A stretch of DNA of 64,000 nt from Roseiarcus sp963813555. GTDB lineage: Bacteria > Pseudomonadota > Alphaproteobacteria > Rhizobiales > Beijerinckiaceae. Location of the stretch: contig CAWEZX010000018.1 in the NCBI GenBank assembly GCA_963813555.1, positions 372,001-436,000 of the forward strand, given 5' to 3'. The translations under genes and the position numbers were made by a program. The notes below the pieces were generated by a model. It was not told the origin of the DNA and searched no databases. It saw only the letters and a program-made list of their open reading frames with translations. Each line of letters opens with the position of its first letter. Within the stretch, counting starts at the first letter, position 1. Positions 16,212-26,444 of the stretch are shown in pieces.

Positions 16212-18776
16212 ATGAATTGCTCGCCAGCGCGGGGCGACGCCTCGCGGCTCATCGCCGTTCTGGGGCCGACCAATACCGGCAAAACCCATCTTGCGGTCGA
16301 GCGCATGTTGGGACACGCGTCGGGCATGATCGGCCTGCCGTTGAGGCTGCTCGCGCGAGAGATCTACGATCGCGTGGTCAAGGCGCGGGGCGCGGCTGAG
16401 GTCGCGCTGATCACCGGCGAAGAAAAGATCGTGCCGCTTAGGGCGCGCTATTTCGTCTGCACGGTCGAGGCGATGCCGCTCGACCGCAAGGTCGAATTTC
16501 TCGCCGTCGATGAGATCCAGCTTTGCGCCGATCCTGAACGCGGCCATGTGTTCACCCATCGGCTTTTGCACGCGCGGGGGTCGGCCGAGACGATGCTGAT
16601 GGGCGCGGCGACCGTCGCGTCGCTCATTCGTCAGCTCTGCCCCGGGGCCGAGATCCAGTTCCGCGAACGGCTGTCCCAGCTGAGCTACGCCAGTCCCAAG
16701 AAGCTGACCCGCCTGCCTCCGCGCAGCGCCGTGGTCGCCTTCTCCGCCGAGGCTGTTTACGCCATCGCCGAACTGATCCGCCGCCAGCGCGGCGGCGCGG
16801 CTGTGGTCATGGGCTCGCTCAGTCCGCGCACTCGCAACGCGCAAGTCAATCTGTTCCAGTCCGGTGAAGTCGATTTCCTGGTCGCGACCGATGCGATCGG
16901 GATGGGGTTGAACATGGATGTCGACCATGTCGCGTTCGCCGGATTGCGCAAATTCGACGGGCGGCGCCTGCGCGGGCTCTACTCGCAGGAAATCGCCCAG
17001 ATCGCCGGCCGCGCCGGCCGCTTTCGTAAGGACGGCGCCTTCGGGGTAACGGGCGATGCGCCTGATCTCGATCCCGATGTCGTCGCCGCGGTCGAAGGCC
17101 ACGTCTTCCCGTCGGTCATGGCGGCGGAATGGCGGAACGCCCGGCTCGATTTCCAGTCACTTCAGGGGCTGATCCGCTCGCTGGCCGAAGCGGCGCCCGC
17201 GCCGGGCTTAAGGCTCTCGGCGGAGAGCCAGGATGAGACGACGCTTCGTCAATTGTCGACCGATGAAACCATCATCCGGCGCAGCCGCGATCGGTCCAAT
17301 TTGATGCGGTTGTGGGAGGCCTGCCAGACTCCGGACTTCCGCAAGACGACGCAGGACGAGCACACGAGTCTGATCGGGACGATGTTCGTGCATCTCACTC
17401 AAGGCGACCGGCGGCTGCCGGAAGACTGGATGCAGGGGCAGTTCGCGAGCCTCGACCGGACCGACGGCGACATTGACGCGCTGTCGTCGCGGCTCGCTCG
17501 GGTGCGGACCTTGGCCTATGTCGCCAATCGCGCCGACTGGCTCGCCGATCCGCAGACATGGCAAGGCCGGGCGCGGAGCCTTGAGGACCGGCTCTCCGAC
17601 ACGCTGCACCAATCGCTAATGCAGCGTTTTGTCGACCGGCGCACCAGCGCCCTGTTACGCAGTTTGAGTCAGCGCGCGGGCCCGATTCTGAGCGGCATTG
17701 ATTCCGACGGGGCGGTGATGGTCGAGGGCCACCTAGTGGGCCGACTCGCCGGCTTCCATTTCGAGCCCGAGCGCGGCGCAACCGCGCTCGAGAATCGCGC
17801 CCTGCGCGGCGCGGTCGAGCGGGTTGTCGCGCCCGAGGTTGCCCGTCGGCTCGGAGCGCTGGCGAGCGAGGACGATGAGGCCTTCGCGCTTGCGCCCGGC
17901 GGCCTCATCGACTGGCGGGGCGAGGCGGCGGGCGAGATCGTCGCCGGCGAGCCGTTCGCGCCGCGCGTGAGACTCCTCGGCGAGTTCGGCGCAGAGCCGC
18001 AGCGCGAACGCGCCGCGCGGCGCCTTGAAGCTTTCGTGGCCGCCGAGGCGACCCGGCGTCTTTACACGCTCAAGCATCTCAAGGACGCGATCGAGGACGG
18101 GCGGCTCAAGGGGCTCGCGCGCGGTCTTGCCTACCAGCTCGTTGAGCAATTCGGCGCGTTGGATCGCCGCACGGCTGATGCGCGCATCAGGCTATTGAGC
18201 CGCAACGAGCGCCGAGCCCTCAAGGCGCTCGGCGTGCGCTTCGGCGCGTTCAGCCTCTATCTGCCGTCGCTTCTCGAGCCGAAAGCGCAGCTCCTCGCGT
18301 TCGCTTATGCTCAACTTGCACGCCCTACGTGGCGGCCGGAGCTGGGCGCGCTCAATCCACTGCCGCGTCCGTCGCCGCCCCCGCAGGCGCTCGCGCTACG
18401 CGGCTTGCGCGCGGTAGGGCAGCTCGCCGCGCCGATCGCCGAGCTTGAGCGGCTCGATGCGCTCGCGCGCGCAGCCTGGCCGGACGGCGCGGGCGCGATC
18501 GATGTCACTGACGCGCTGCTTGCGGATCTGGGCTGGGGTCGCGACGAGGCGCATCACGTTCTGCGCGCGCTCGGCTTCGCGCGTGTGCGAGATGGGGAAC
18601 GCTCAGATCGCGCGCTGTTTCGCCGACGCCGCGCGGCGCCCGACGAACCGGCGCCAAAGGCCAGTCCCGTCGTGACCCCGTTTGCTGCGCTTGCCGCGCT
18701 CACGAAGCCGGCGGAGCGAAGGTCGCGCCGGCGCAAGCGCAGGCGCGGCCAGACCGCCAGTCGCGCCGCCTCGTGA
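16212..18776 (+). CDS. SUV3/MgpS-like superfamily 2 helicase
   Basis: A DExH-type helicase of 854 residues. Walker A is GPTNTGKT (18-25), Walker B is DEIQ (100-103), SAT-equivalent sequence is in MGAAT, and motif VI is QIAGRAGR (263-270). This order is that of mitochondrial SUV3-type RNA helicases and their alphaproteobacterial relatives. The C-terminal half is a family-specific helical region with a basic Arg/Lys tail suited to nucleic acid. ATG 16212 was chosen because upstream sequence overlaps the lactonase gene. The stop overlaps the S4 gene. Confidence 0.9.
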   Translation: MNCSPARGDASRLIAVLGPTNTGKTHLAVERMLGHASGMIGLPLRLLAREIYDRVVKARGAAEVALITGEEKIVPLRARYFVCTVEAMPLDRKVEFLAVDEIQLCADPERGHVFTHRLLHARGSAETMLMGAATVASLIRQLCPGAEIQFRERLSQLSYASPKKLTRLPPRSAVVAFSAEAVYAIAELIRRQRGGAAVVMGSLSPRTRNAQVNLFQSGEVDFLVATDAIGMGLNMDVDHVAFAGLRKFDGRRLRGLYSQEIAQIAGRAGRFRKDGAFGVTGDAPDLDPDVVAAVEGHVFPSVMAAEWRNARLDFQSLQGLIRSLAEAAPAPGLRLSAESQDETTLRQLSTDETIIRRSRDRSNLMRLWEACQTPDFRKTTQDEHTSLIGTMFVHLTQGDRRLPEDWMQGQFASLDRTDGDIDALSSRLARVRTLAYVANRADWLADPQTWQGRARSLEDRLSDTLHQSLMQRFVDRRTSALLRSLSQRAGPILSGIDSDGAVMVEGHLVGRLAGFHFEPERGATALENRALRGAVERVVAPEVARRLGALASEDDEAFALAPGGLIDWRGEAAGEIVAGEPFAPRVRLLGEFGAEPQRERAARRLEAFVAAEATRRLYTLKHLKDAIEDGRLKGLARGLAYQLVEQFGALDRRTADARIRLLSRNERRALKALGVRFGAFSLYLPSLLEPKAQLLAFAYAQLARPTWRPELGALNPLPRPSPPPQALALRGLRAVGQLAAPIAELERLDALARAAWPDGAGAIDVTDALLADLGWGRDEAHHVLRALGFARVRDGERSDRALFRRRRAAPDEPAPKASPVVTPFAALAALTKPAERRSRRRKRRRGQTASRAAS

Positions 18777-19084
18777 CGGAAGACGCCTGCCGGATCGACG
18801 TCTGGCTGTGGCGCGCCCGCTTTTTCAAGACGAGAAGCCTGGCTGCGCGCGTTGTCGAGGATGGCGGCGTGCGCCTCGTGCGCGGCCAGTCGCGCGCCCC
18901 GGTCGACAAGCCGAGCCGCGCAGTCCGCTGCGGCGATGTTCTGACCTTCGCGCAAGGGCAGAAATGGCTTGCGGTCAGGATTGAAGCGCTCGGCGAGAGG
19001 CGTGGCCCGGCGCCAGAGGCGCAAGGGCTTTACAGTCTTTTGGACGAACCGCACGAAGGGGCGTCCTCATCTTCTCCCCTGTAG
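18773..19084 (+). CDS. S4-domain RNA-binding protein (HslR/RqcP type)
   Basis: A 103-residue protein with an S4 fold (RIDVWLWRARFFKTRSLAARV, then GGVRLV). Relatives bind stalled 50S subunits carrying peptidyl-tRNA. It starts with GTG overlapping the helicase stop, so it is translationally coupled. The pairing of an SF2 helicase with an S4 protein is common in alphaproteobacteria and suggests RNA or ribosome quality control. Confidence 0.88.
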   Translation: MTEDACRIDVWLWRARFFKTRSLAARVVEDGGVRLVRGQSRAPVDKPSRAVRCGDVLTFAQGQKWLAVRIEALGERRGPAPEAQGLYSLLDEPHEGASSSSPL

Positions 19085-19095
19085 CCGGGCTTGGC

Positions 19096-20100
19096 TTATT
19101 CGTAGAGCGGCGGGCGCTCGCGCGACTTGATGGCCTCGCGTGGGCCGCTTTCGAGCGCTCTGACGCCGGCCAGCGTGGTCGCGGTGGCGACATAGCCATC
19201 CCAGGCGCTCGGACCCGTGGCGCCGCCCTTGGCGGCCGCGGCGATCCAGGCGCGGAACTCGGCGTCGAAGGCGGCGTCGAACCGTTCCGGCCAGTCGCCA
19301 GACACGTGACCGGAATAGGCGCCTTTCGCCTTGACGATGACGGCGCTCGTCTCGGCGAGGCTTACGGTTCCGGTTTCGCCGATTACCTCGCCGCGAATGT
19401 CGTACCCATAGGCGATGTTGACCGAGGTTTCGATCGCGACGAGCGCGCCCGAGCGCATATCGATCAGCGTCAACAGAGGATCGGAGACGCCGCCCGCATT
19501 CCGGTTGCGTAGCGGCGCGTGTACGGAAATCGCGACCGGTTCGTCATCGAGCAGGAAGCGAGCGATGTCGATGTCATGCACCGCCGTGTCGGTCAGCGTC
19601 ATGGTCGCGACGAAATGCGGGGGCGCCGAGGCGTTGCGATGCACGCTTTGGAAGATGAGCGGCGCGCCGATCGCCCCGGATCCGATCGCCGCCTTCATCG
19701 CCCGATATTGCGCATCGAAGCGGCGCATGAAGCCGAGTTGCACGAGGCGGCGCCCGGATGCGGCCTCCGCATCGAGGATCGCCGAGCAGTCGGCCTCTGT
19801 CGTCGCGAGCGGCTTCTCGCAGAACACCGGCTTGCCCGCCTGGATCGCTGCCGTCACATAGCCTGCGTGCGTCTGCCCCCACGAGGCGACGATGACGGCC
19901 TCAACCTCCTTCGCCGCGATGAGCTCTTCGCCGGCGCCATAAGCCTTCGCGCCGGGGACAGTCGCCGCAACCTCCTCCACCCGAGCGGCGTCGGCGTCGC
20001 TGACCGCGACCACGCGCGCTCCGGGGAGCGTTTCGGTCAGGCGGCGAACGTGCTCTTGCCCAATCTTCCCGACGCCGATCACGTCGACGTTCAGTGTCAT
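19096..20100 (-). CDS. Gfo/Idh/MocA oxidoreductase, inositol 2-dehydrogenase-like
   Basis: An NAD-dependent dehydrogenase of 334 residues. The Rossmann motif is GVGKIGQEHV (residues 9-18). EKPLATT carries the catalytic Lys and TDTAVHDIDIARFLL the conserved Asp/His pair. The sequence pattern is closest to IolG-type myo-inositol 2-dehydrogenases. No other inositol genes are nearby, so the substrate is uncertain. It is downstream of ggt on the same strand, with a 27-nt gap. Confidence 0.88.
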   Translation of the reverse strand: MTLNVDVIGVGKIGQEHVRRLTETLPGARVVAVSDADAARVEEVAATVPGAKAYGAGEELIAAKEVEAVIVASWGQTHAGYVTAAIQAGKPVFCEKPLATTEADCSAILDAEAASGRRLVQLGFMRRFDAQYRAMKAAIGSGAIGAPLIFQSVHRNASAPPHFVATMTLTDTAVHDIDIARFLLDDEPVAISVHAPLRNRNAGGVSDPLLTLIDMRSGALVAIETSVNIAYGYDIRGEVIGETGTVSLAETSAVIVKAKGAYSGHVSGDWPERFDAAFDAEFRAWIAAAAKGGATGPSAWDGYVATATTLAGVRALESGPREAIKSRERPPLYE

Positions 20101-20127
20101 GGCCTCCCCAATTTTGCCAGTCGATGG

Positions 20128-21882
20128 TCAATATCCGACCGCCAGCGTTCCCCTTTGGCGTAAATCCGATGCGCCCTCAAGCTCGCCGTCGGGCGCGCGC
20201 AGAATTGTGTTGGCTGAGCCCATGGCGTCGCGGAGCACGACCTTATGTCCCATCGCCTCGAGCAGGCGGATGGTGTCCGGCGACATGCCGCGCTCGATGC
20301 GCAATTCGTCCGGCCAGAGCTGGTCGTGCGCGCGCGGCGCATTTTCGGCTTCCGCAACATTGAGGCCGTGATCAATCACGTTGAGGATGATCTGCAACAC
20401 CGTCGAGATGATGGTCGAGCCGCCGGGACTGCCCGTCGCCATCAGGAGCTTGCCGTCCTTGAACACCAGCGTCGGACTCATCGACGAGAGCGGTCGCTTC
20501 ATCGGTCCCGGCGCATTGGCGTCGCCGCCCAGAAGCCCATAGACGTTGGCGGCGCCGGGTTTGGCGGCGAAGTCGTCGAGTTCGTCGTTGAGCAACACCC
20601 CAGTCCCGTCCGCAACCAAGCCGGATCCGTAGGGAAGGTTGAGCGTATAGGTGTTGGCGACCGCATCGCCATCGGCGTCGACAATCGAAAAGTGGGTCGT
20701 CTGGTCGCTCTCGTAACGCTGGGGTTCGCCGGGGCGGATGTCTGAGGCAGGGCGGGCGCGGTCGGGCGCGATGAGCGCGCGCAAATGCTCGGCGTAGGTC
20801 TTGGAGGTGAGGCCGGCGAGGGGGATTTTGACGTAATCGGGATCGCCGAGATAGGCCGCGCGGTCCGCGTAGGCGAGCTTTTCCGCTTCCGCCATCTCAT
20901 GCAGCGAGACGGCCGAATTGAGGCCCTGAGCGGCCAGCGGAAAGCCTTCGAGGATGTTGAGGATTTGAATGATATGCGCCCCGCCGGACGAGGGCGGCGG
21001 CATCGAGACGACGGTATAGCCACGATAGGTTCCGGTGACCGGCTGGCGCTCGACGGCGCGATAATTGGCGAGGTCGTCGATCGTCATTCGTCCGCCCGCC
21101 GCATTGACGGAGTCGACGATTTTTTGTGCTGTCGGCCCGGTGTAGAAGCCCGCGGCGCCGTGAGCGGCGATCGTCCCGAGCGTCGCGGCGAGATCGTCGA
21201 GCGCGATGTGGTCCCCGGTCTTCGGGACGCTTCCGTCGGGGCGCAAATAGATACGCGCGGACGAGGGATGCCTGGCGAGCGCCTTGGCGGCCAACGGCAG
21301 CGAATCGGCGACGTCGTCGTCGACGGTGAGGCCTTGGCGCGCGAGCGCGATCGCCGGGGCGATCAGCTCGGCCAAGGAGAATTTGCCCGAGCCATATTTG
21401 CGCCACGCAAGCTCGAGGCCCGCAACCGTTCCCGGCACGCCGATCGCCAAGCCGGAATAGCGCGATTTGAATGGATCAGCCTTGCCGTTGGCGTCCAGGA
21501 ACACGTCTTTCGTTGTCGCCGCGGGCGCGGCTTCGCGATAGTCGATCGCGATCGTTTGATTGAGGTCGGCGCGATGAATGAGCATGAAGCCGCCGCCGCC
21601 GAGGTTGCCGGCGCGCGGCAAGGTGACGGCGAGCGCGAAGCCGACCGCGACCGCTGCGTCGACGGCGTTGCCCCCACGTTTCAATATGTCCAACCCGACG
21701 CGCGACGCTGCCGCTTCTTGACTGACGACCATACCATGCTGGGCGACGACCGGGCGCGCAGTCGCGAGGGGGGAGATGATCGGGTCGGCGACGGCCGGAG
21801 CCGCGGCAAGGCAGAGAAGAGCCAGGGCGGCGAATTGAAAAGCTCTCAATGCGTGATCCTCGAGACGTGACGACACGATCAT
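20128..21882 (-). CDS. ggt: Gamma-glutamyltransferase
   Basis: It cleaves glutathione and other gamma-glutamyl compounds in the periplasm. The 584-residue precursor begins with a signal peptide (LRAFQFAALALLCLAAAPAVA). The autocatalytic Thr is residue 395, first of TTHFS within ESDQTTHFS, so the small subunit would start there. The oxyanion region is SSMSPT and the C-terminus is GSPGGSTI-containing. All expected elements are intact. Confidence 0.95.
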   Translation of the reverse strand: MIVSSRLEDHALRAFQFAALALLCLAAAPAVADPIISPLATARPVVAQHGMVVSQEAAASRVGLDILKRGGNAVDAAVAVGFALAVTLPRAGNLGGGGFMLIHRADLNQTIAIDYREAAPAATTKDVFLDANGKADPFKSRYSGLAIGVPGTVAGLELAWRKYGSGKFSLAELIAPAIALARQGLTVDDDVADSLPLAAKALARHPSSARIYLRPDGSVPKTGDHIALDDLAATLGTIAAHGAAGFYTGPTAQKIVDSVNAAGGRMTIDDLANYRAVERQPVTGTYRGYTVVSMPPPSSGGAHIIQILNILEGFPLAAQGLNSAVSLHEMAEAEKLAYADRAAYLGDPDYVKIPLAGLTSKTYAEHLRALIAPDRARPASDIRPGEPQRYESDQTTHFSIVDADGDAVANTYTLNLPYGSGLVADGTGVLLNDELDDFAAKPGAANVYGLLGGDANAPGPMKRPLSSMSPTLVFKDGKLLMATGSPGGSTIISTVLQIILNVIDHGLNVAEAENAPRAHDQLWPDELRIERGMSPDTIRLLEAMGHKVVLRDAMGSANTILRAPDGELEGASDLRQRGTLAVGY

Positions 21883-21930
21883 AGGAAATCGAGCCGCGCG
21901 GCGTCGATTCCGTCATCGCCGAGAAAGCGC

Positions 21931-22464
21931 TTACCCGATCGCCATGATTGCGCCGCGCGCGAGGCGCGGGGCGAGCTTCCGCATGTCGGCTGCGGAAATT
22001 GCGATGCAGCCGGCGGTCGGCGTGAGCCCAGGGCGCGCAAGGTGAAAAAAAATCGCGCTGCCGCGACCCTTGGCGCGCTCCGAGAAATTCTGATCGAGCA
22101 CGAAGGTCAGATCGTAGAGATGATCCTCGCGCCACATCCGGTCCGTGCAGTCGCGCGCGGGCAGGCGCACGGGCCGATTGTAGCGTGGGCTCGACGGATC
22201 CTCGCACCAGCCCTGGTCGCGGCGAAGAGGCCTGAGCGGCGACCCCGCCGCTCTCACGCGCACACGGTCGGGCCGGTAATAGCCCCATAACAGCCGAAAA
22301 CGCCCCGCAGGCGTGCCCATATCGCCTTCTCGCTTGATGCGGACGATCCCCGCAGGGCCCATCGCGCAGGGAAAACGGAACGGACCCGCCGTCAGCCAGC
22401 CGCGCGCCCGGTTTCCGGCAAGCGGGCGGACACGCAAATGTGAAAGTCGCGGGGAGGGTTTCAT
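21931..22464 (-). CDS. L,D-transpeptidase (YkuD) catalytic domain protein
   Basis: It would form 3-3 crosslinks in peptidoglycan or attach proteins to it. The protein has 177 residues. The YkuD active site is present as His141 and Cys153 in FFHLARPGLTPTAGCIAIS. The N-terminus has no clear signal peptide from this start, so the true start or export route is uncertain. Members of the short YkuD group in alphaproteobacteria look the same. Confidence 0.82.
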   Translation of the reverse strand: MKPSPRLSHLRVRPLAGNRARGWLTAGPFRFPCAMGPAGIVRIKREGDMGTPAGRFRLLWGYYRPDRVRVRAAGSPLRPLRRDQGWCEDPSSPRYNRPVRLPARDCTDRMWREDHLYDLTFVLDQNFSERAKGRGSAIFFHLARPGLTPTAGCIAISAADMRKLAPRLARGAIMAIG

Positions 22465-22654
22465 TGCCGAGTTCCGTGCAGAAGAGCGACCGGAGGACGA
22501 GACGTCAAGTCGCCGCGCGAAGGATCGCCGCCATCACGGACGATATGCATGTCGGAAGTGTTCGCCTCTCGTCAATTTGATTTTCGACCGCTTCAGCCGT
22601 CCGCAATCGCGTCCTTCTTCGTGATAATCTTGGCGCGGACGGAGACTGAGGACG

Positions 22655-23110
22655 ATGATCAATTTTCTTGTGAATGGGCGGAAAATCGCCCTCGACGTCG
22701 AGCCGGAGATGCCCCTCTTATGGGCGCTGCGCGACGAACTGGGGATGGTCGGGACCAAATTCGGCTGCGGCGCGGGATTGTGCGGCGCCTGCACCGTGAT
22801 CATCGACGGCGGGGCGACGCGATCCTGCATCACGCCGGTCAGCGAAGCCGCCGACAAGACGATCCTGACCATCGAGGGCCTCGGCGAGAAGGAACTGCAC
22901 GCCGTGCAGAAGGCCTGGATCGAGGTCGACGCGCCGCAATGCGGCTATTGCCAATCGGGGCAGATCATGGCCGCCGTCGCGCTTCTCTCACACAACCCGC
23001 ACCCGAGCGACGCGGACATCGACGCGGAGATGTCCAATATCTGCCGTTGCGGGACCTATCCGCGCATGCGCGCCGCGGTGCATCGCGCCGCCCAGCTCAC
23101 CAAGATCTGA
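22655..23110 (+). CDS. iorA: (2Fe-2S)-binding small subunit of a molybdenum hydroxylase
   Basis: The electron-transfer subunit of a xanthine-oxidase-family enzyme of the isoquinoline 1-oxidoreductase type. It has 151 residues. The plant-type cluster ligands are Cys38, Cys43, Cys46 and Cys58, and the second cluster uses Cys96, Cys99, Cys130 and Cys132 (CGYC, CRC). It is 11 nt upstream of the large subunit gene. The gene symbol reflects family likeness; the substrate is unknown. Confidence 0.9.
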   Translation: MINFLVNGRKIALDVEPEMPLLWALRDELGMVGTKFGCGAGLCGACTVIIDGGATRSCITPVSEAADKTILTIEGLGEKELHAVQKAWIEVDAPQCGYCQSGQIMAAVALLSHNPHPSDADIDAEMSNICRCGTYPRMRAAVHRAAQLTKI

Positions 23111-23121
23111 GGGAGGCCCCC

Positions 23122-25294
23122 ATGACGATTGCTCTCTCCCGACGCGCTTTTATCCGAGCCAGCCTCTCCGCCGCCGGAGGCCTCGCGATCGCGGCGTTCG
23201 CGCCCGAATTCGCCGGCGCGACCACCATTGCGGGCGAGCCGTGGAGCCCGGAGACTCGCAAGGCGCCTGACGAGGTCAACACTTTCGTCGTCATCGACCC
23301 CGACAATTCCATCACCATTCGCGTCGCCAAGTCCGACATGGGGCAGGGGGTCTTGACCTCGATGGCGATGATCGTCGCCGAGGAGCTGGAATGCGACTTC
23401 GCCAAGGTGAAGGTTGAGTACGCTTCCGCTCACCGCAATCTCGTGGACAACAATGTCTATCAATCGATGGGCACGGGGGGCTCGCGTTCGGTGCGCGGCT
23501 CGCGCGTGTTCCTGCAGCAGGCGGGCGCTTCCGCCCGTGCGCGGCTTGTCGCCGCGGCGGCGGCGAGATGGAGCGTGGAGCCCGCCGCATGCGTCGCCGT
23601 CGCCGGCGTCGTGCGGCACCAAGCCTCTGGGCGCTCGGCGACGTTCGGCGAACTGGCGGCGGACGCGGCCAAGGTGGCGCTCGCTGCGGAGCCCGCGATC
23701 AAGACGCCGGACCAGTTCAAGCTGATCGGCAAAGAGGTCAAGCGCATCGATACGACGCTGAAGTCCACGGGCGCGGCGCGTTTCGGAATCGACACCCGTC
23801 TGCCAGGCATGGCCTATGCCGCCGTCGCCAATTGCCCGGTGTTTGGTGGCAAGCTGAAATCCCACGATTTCTCGGCCATCTCCGGGCGGCGTGGAATCAT
23901 CGCCGCCGTGCCGGTGACCAACGGCGTCGCGGTGGTTGCGGACAATTTCTGGCGCGCCAAGGAAGCGCTTCATGCGATGCCGGTCGAATGGGACTTCGGC
24001 CCGGCCGGCTCCACCGACAGCGCCATGTTCGCCGCCGAATACCGCGCCGCGCTCGATGGGCCGCTTGCCGACGGGGGAGGGCATGGCGATATCGACGCCG
24101 CTTTCGCTCAGCCGGCCAAGACGGTCGAGGCGGTCTACGAGGTCCCCTATCTGGCGCACGCGCCGATGGAGCCGCTCAACGCGACTGCGCATTGGCGCGC
24201 AGACCGCATTGACGTCTGGATGGGCACGCAAGCTCCGGAATCGGCGCTTGCGTTCGCCGCGAAAGCGGGCGGAGTTCGAGCGCAAAGCCGTCTTCGTCCA
24301 CAATTGTTTCCTCGGCGGCGGGTTCGGCCGTCGTGCGGTCAATGATGAGTTGACCCAGGCGGTTGAGGTCTCCAAGGCCTTGAAGCGCCCGATCAAGCTG
24401 ATCTGGACGCGCGAAGAAGATATTCGCTCCGATCGCTACCGCCCGCAGGCGGCGCTGCGCATGCGCGCCGCCTTGCGCGAAGACGGCGCGCCCGCCGGCT
24501 TCGACTTCATCACCGCCGTCGGCTCGATCCTGCGCTCGCTCGGTTGGGGCGGCGTCAAGAACGGCGTCGAGCGCATGGCGGTCGAGGGCCTGGCCAATTG
24601 TCCCTATCGCGCTGATGCGCTCAAGGTCGGCGTCAATCTCAAGAATACCCATGTGCCGGTCATGTTCTGGCGCTCGGTCGGCTCGTCGCAGAACGCGTTT
24701 GCGGTCGAGAGCTTCGTCGACGAATGCGCTCACGCAGCCAAGCGCGACCCGGTCGAGTACCGGCGCGCGATGCTCGCGGGCAAGCCGGATTTCCTTGCCG
24801 TGCTCGACGCTCTTGCCGAGAAAGGCGACTGGGGCAAGCCATTGCCCAAGGGCGTCGGGCGGGGCGTCGCGATCCACGAAGCGTTCGGCACCATCGTCGG
24901 CGAGATCGCCGAGGTCGCGGTCAGCAAGGGCGGCGAGGTCAAAGTGCAGCGCGTCGTCGCCTGTGTCGATTGCGGCCATCTTGTCAATCCGCTGACGGCC
25001 ACGATGCAGATCGAGAGCGCGGTGCTCTACGGCCTGACGGCTGCGCTGTTCGGCGAGATCACCATCAAGCAGGGCCGCGTCGAGCAGGGCAATTTCGACA
25101 CCTACCCGATCGCGCGCATGGCCGACGCTCCGGTCATCGAGACCCACTTCGTGTTGTCCGGCGGCGACAAATGGGGCGGGCTCGGCGAGCCGGGCACGCC
25201 GCCGATCGCGCCTGCAATCGCCAACGCCGTGTTCGCGGTCACGGGAAAACGCATCCGCTCGCTGCCGCTCAAGAACGCGGCGCTCGGGGTGTAA
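23122..25294 (+). pseudogene. iorB: Molybdopterin-binding large subunit, IorB type, with a frameshift
   Basis: The large catalytic subunit of an isoquinoline 1-oxidoreductase-like aldehyde oxidase. A Tat signal (SRRAFIRASLSAAGG) opens the protein. The frame is intact to about residue 383 (AAKAG). One extra G at 24271-24272 then moves the frame, and the second frame continues with AVFVHNCFLGGGFGRRAVND to the stop. Repaired, the protein would be 723 residues, normal for the family. Continuous homology on both sides suggests either a recent mutation or a sequencing error. The conserved C-terminal GEPGTPPIAPAIANA is present. Confidence 0.85.
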
Positions 25295-25420
25295 GCGGTA
25301 GGCGCGAGGCCACGCGGGCCGCGCGTAAGCCGTCCAATCAGATCATTGACCTCGCCGCATGATCGGATAGCCTGATGTTGCCCCGCAGACAAGTCAGCAG
25401 CGACGAGACCAGGCAGCATC

Positions 25421-25930
25421 ATGAAACGCACGCTCTTCGGGACGCTTGCCGCCCTGGCGGCCGCAGCCGCCCTCTCCGGCTTCGCCATCACCGCCGCGAC
25501 CGCACAGAGCGATCAGCAACCCACGCACGCCGACCTCGTGCAGCATTGGGCGGAGGCGGCTCTCGACGCCCAGCTCAAGAGCATGAAGACTAGTCTTCGG
25601 CTGACCGCTGACCAGGAAGAGCTTTGGGGCCCGTTTGAATCCGCAGTCAGGGACGGCGGCAAGGCGCGCGTGCTCGCCCTGCAAAAGGAGCAAGGCGGTA
25701 ACTTGTCGCCGATGGACCGCTTGACTGCGACGGCGGAGCGCCTCGCGCAGAGCGGGGCAAATCTCGAAAAGATGGTCGAGGCCGCCGAGCCCTTGTACGC
25801 GACCCTCGACTCTGGGCAGAAACGCAAGTTCATCACCCTTGGACGCATGCTGGTGCCCGAACGCGGGCGCTTTGCGAAGGAGATGAGACATCTTCCCAAG
25901 GGCGAGGGCGATCAGCACGGCGCAGAGTAG
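25421..25930 (+). CDS. LTXXQ-motif periplasmic protein (Spy/CpxP-like)
   Basis: A 169-residue exported helical protein. A signal peptide (about residues 1-28, ending in ATAQ) precedes LRLTADQEELWGPFE, a match to the LTXXQ motif of the Spy/CpxP superfamily. Such proteins act as periplasmic chaperones or stress sensors. The rest is predicted alpha-helix with charged residues. It stands alone on the plus strand. Confidence 0.83.
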   Translation: MKRTLFGTLAALAAAAALSGFAITAATAQSDQQPTHADLVQHWAEAALDAQLKSMKTSLRLTADQEELWGPFESAVRDGGKARVLALQKEQGGNLSPMDRLTATAERLAQSGANLEKMVEAAEPLYATLDSGQKRKFITLGRMLVPERGRFAKEMRHLPKGEGDQHGAE

Positions 25931-25973
25931 GGTCCGAAGACGGGTTGCTTCGCCACACCGACGGCGTGTCGGG

Positions 25974-26417
25974 TTATCGAGCCGGCGCGGGCGTGGGGCG
26001 CGTCGCGAAGTCCATGCTGAAAATCTTACCGCTGAGCAGCAATGAGATTTCGTCGCCAGGCAACGGCTTCTGGCACTCGGATTGCGGATTGAGCCAGAAG
26101 TTCGACCCAGGCGGCAGCAAGACAAACAAATCGCGCGCCTTGGCGCCGAGGCAGGTCTCCGGCTCTTTCAAATAGGCAGAAATACGCTTTCGCGCGGTGA
26201 AGGCCGGGTGCCATTTCCTGCCTTCGAACGCGACGGTCGCGACGTTTATCGTTTCGTGGGGTTTGAGCGATCGCCGCCGTCCTGGCGCGACCTCGGCTTC
26301 GGGGGCCAGAATGTAAAGTTCGCTTTCCAACAGCGCGCGATAGAAATCCGGGATCTTCGCCGGATTGGCGGCAGCCGCCTGCATCAGCGTTTCCAAGGGA
26401 TTGACCGGCTCAAACAT
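25974..26417 (-). CDS. SseB-domain protein
   Basis: A 147-residue protein whose N-terminal half (NPLETLMQAAAANPAKIPDF, then YRALLESELYIL) matches the SseB family. SseB affects serine sensitivity in E. coli, but the biochemical role is not settled. No signal peptide or membrane segment is seen. It lies just downstream of the sigma-54 activator on the same strand. Confidence 0.78.
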   Translation of the reverse strand: MFEPVNPLETLMQAAAANPAKIPDFYRALLESELYILAPEAEVAPGRRRSLKPHETINVATVAFEGRKWHPAFTARKRISAYLKEPETCLGAKARDLFVLLPPGSNFWLNPQSECQKPLPGDEISLLLSGKIFSMDFATRPTPAPAR

Positions 26418-26444
26418 GGTTAAGCTTCCCGCTCCGAATTCGCT

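Noticed and set aside
22549..23121. N-terminal extension of the iorB frame
   Set aside because: It overlaps iorA in another frame; the Tat signal at 23122 marks the true start.
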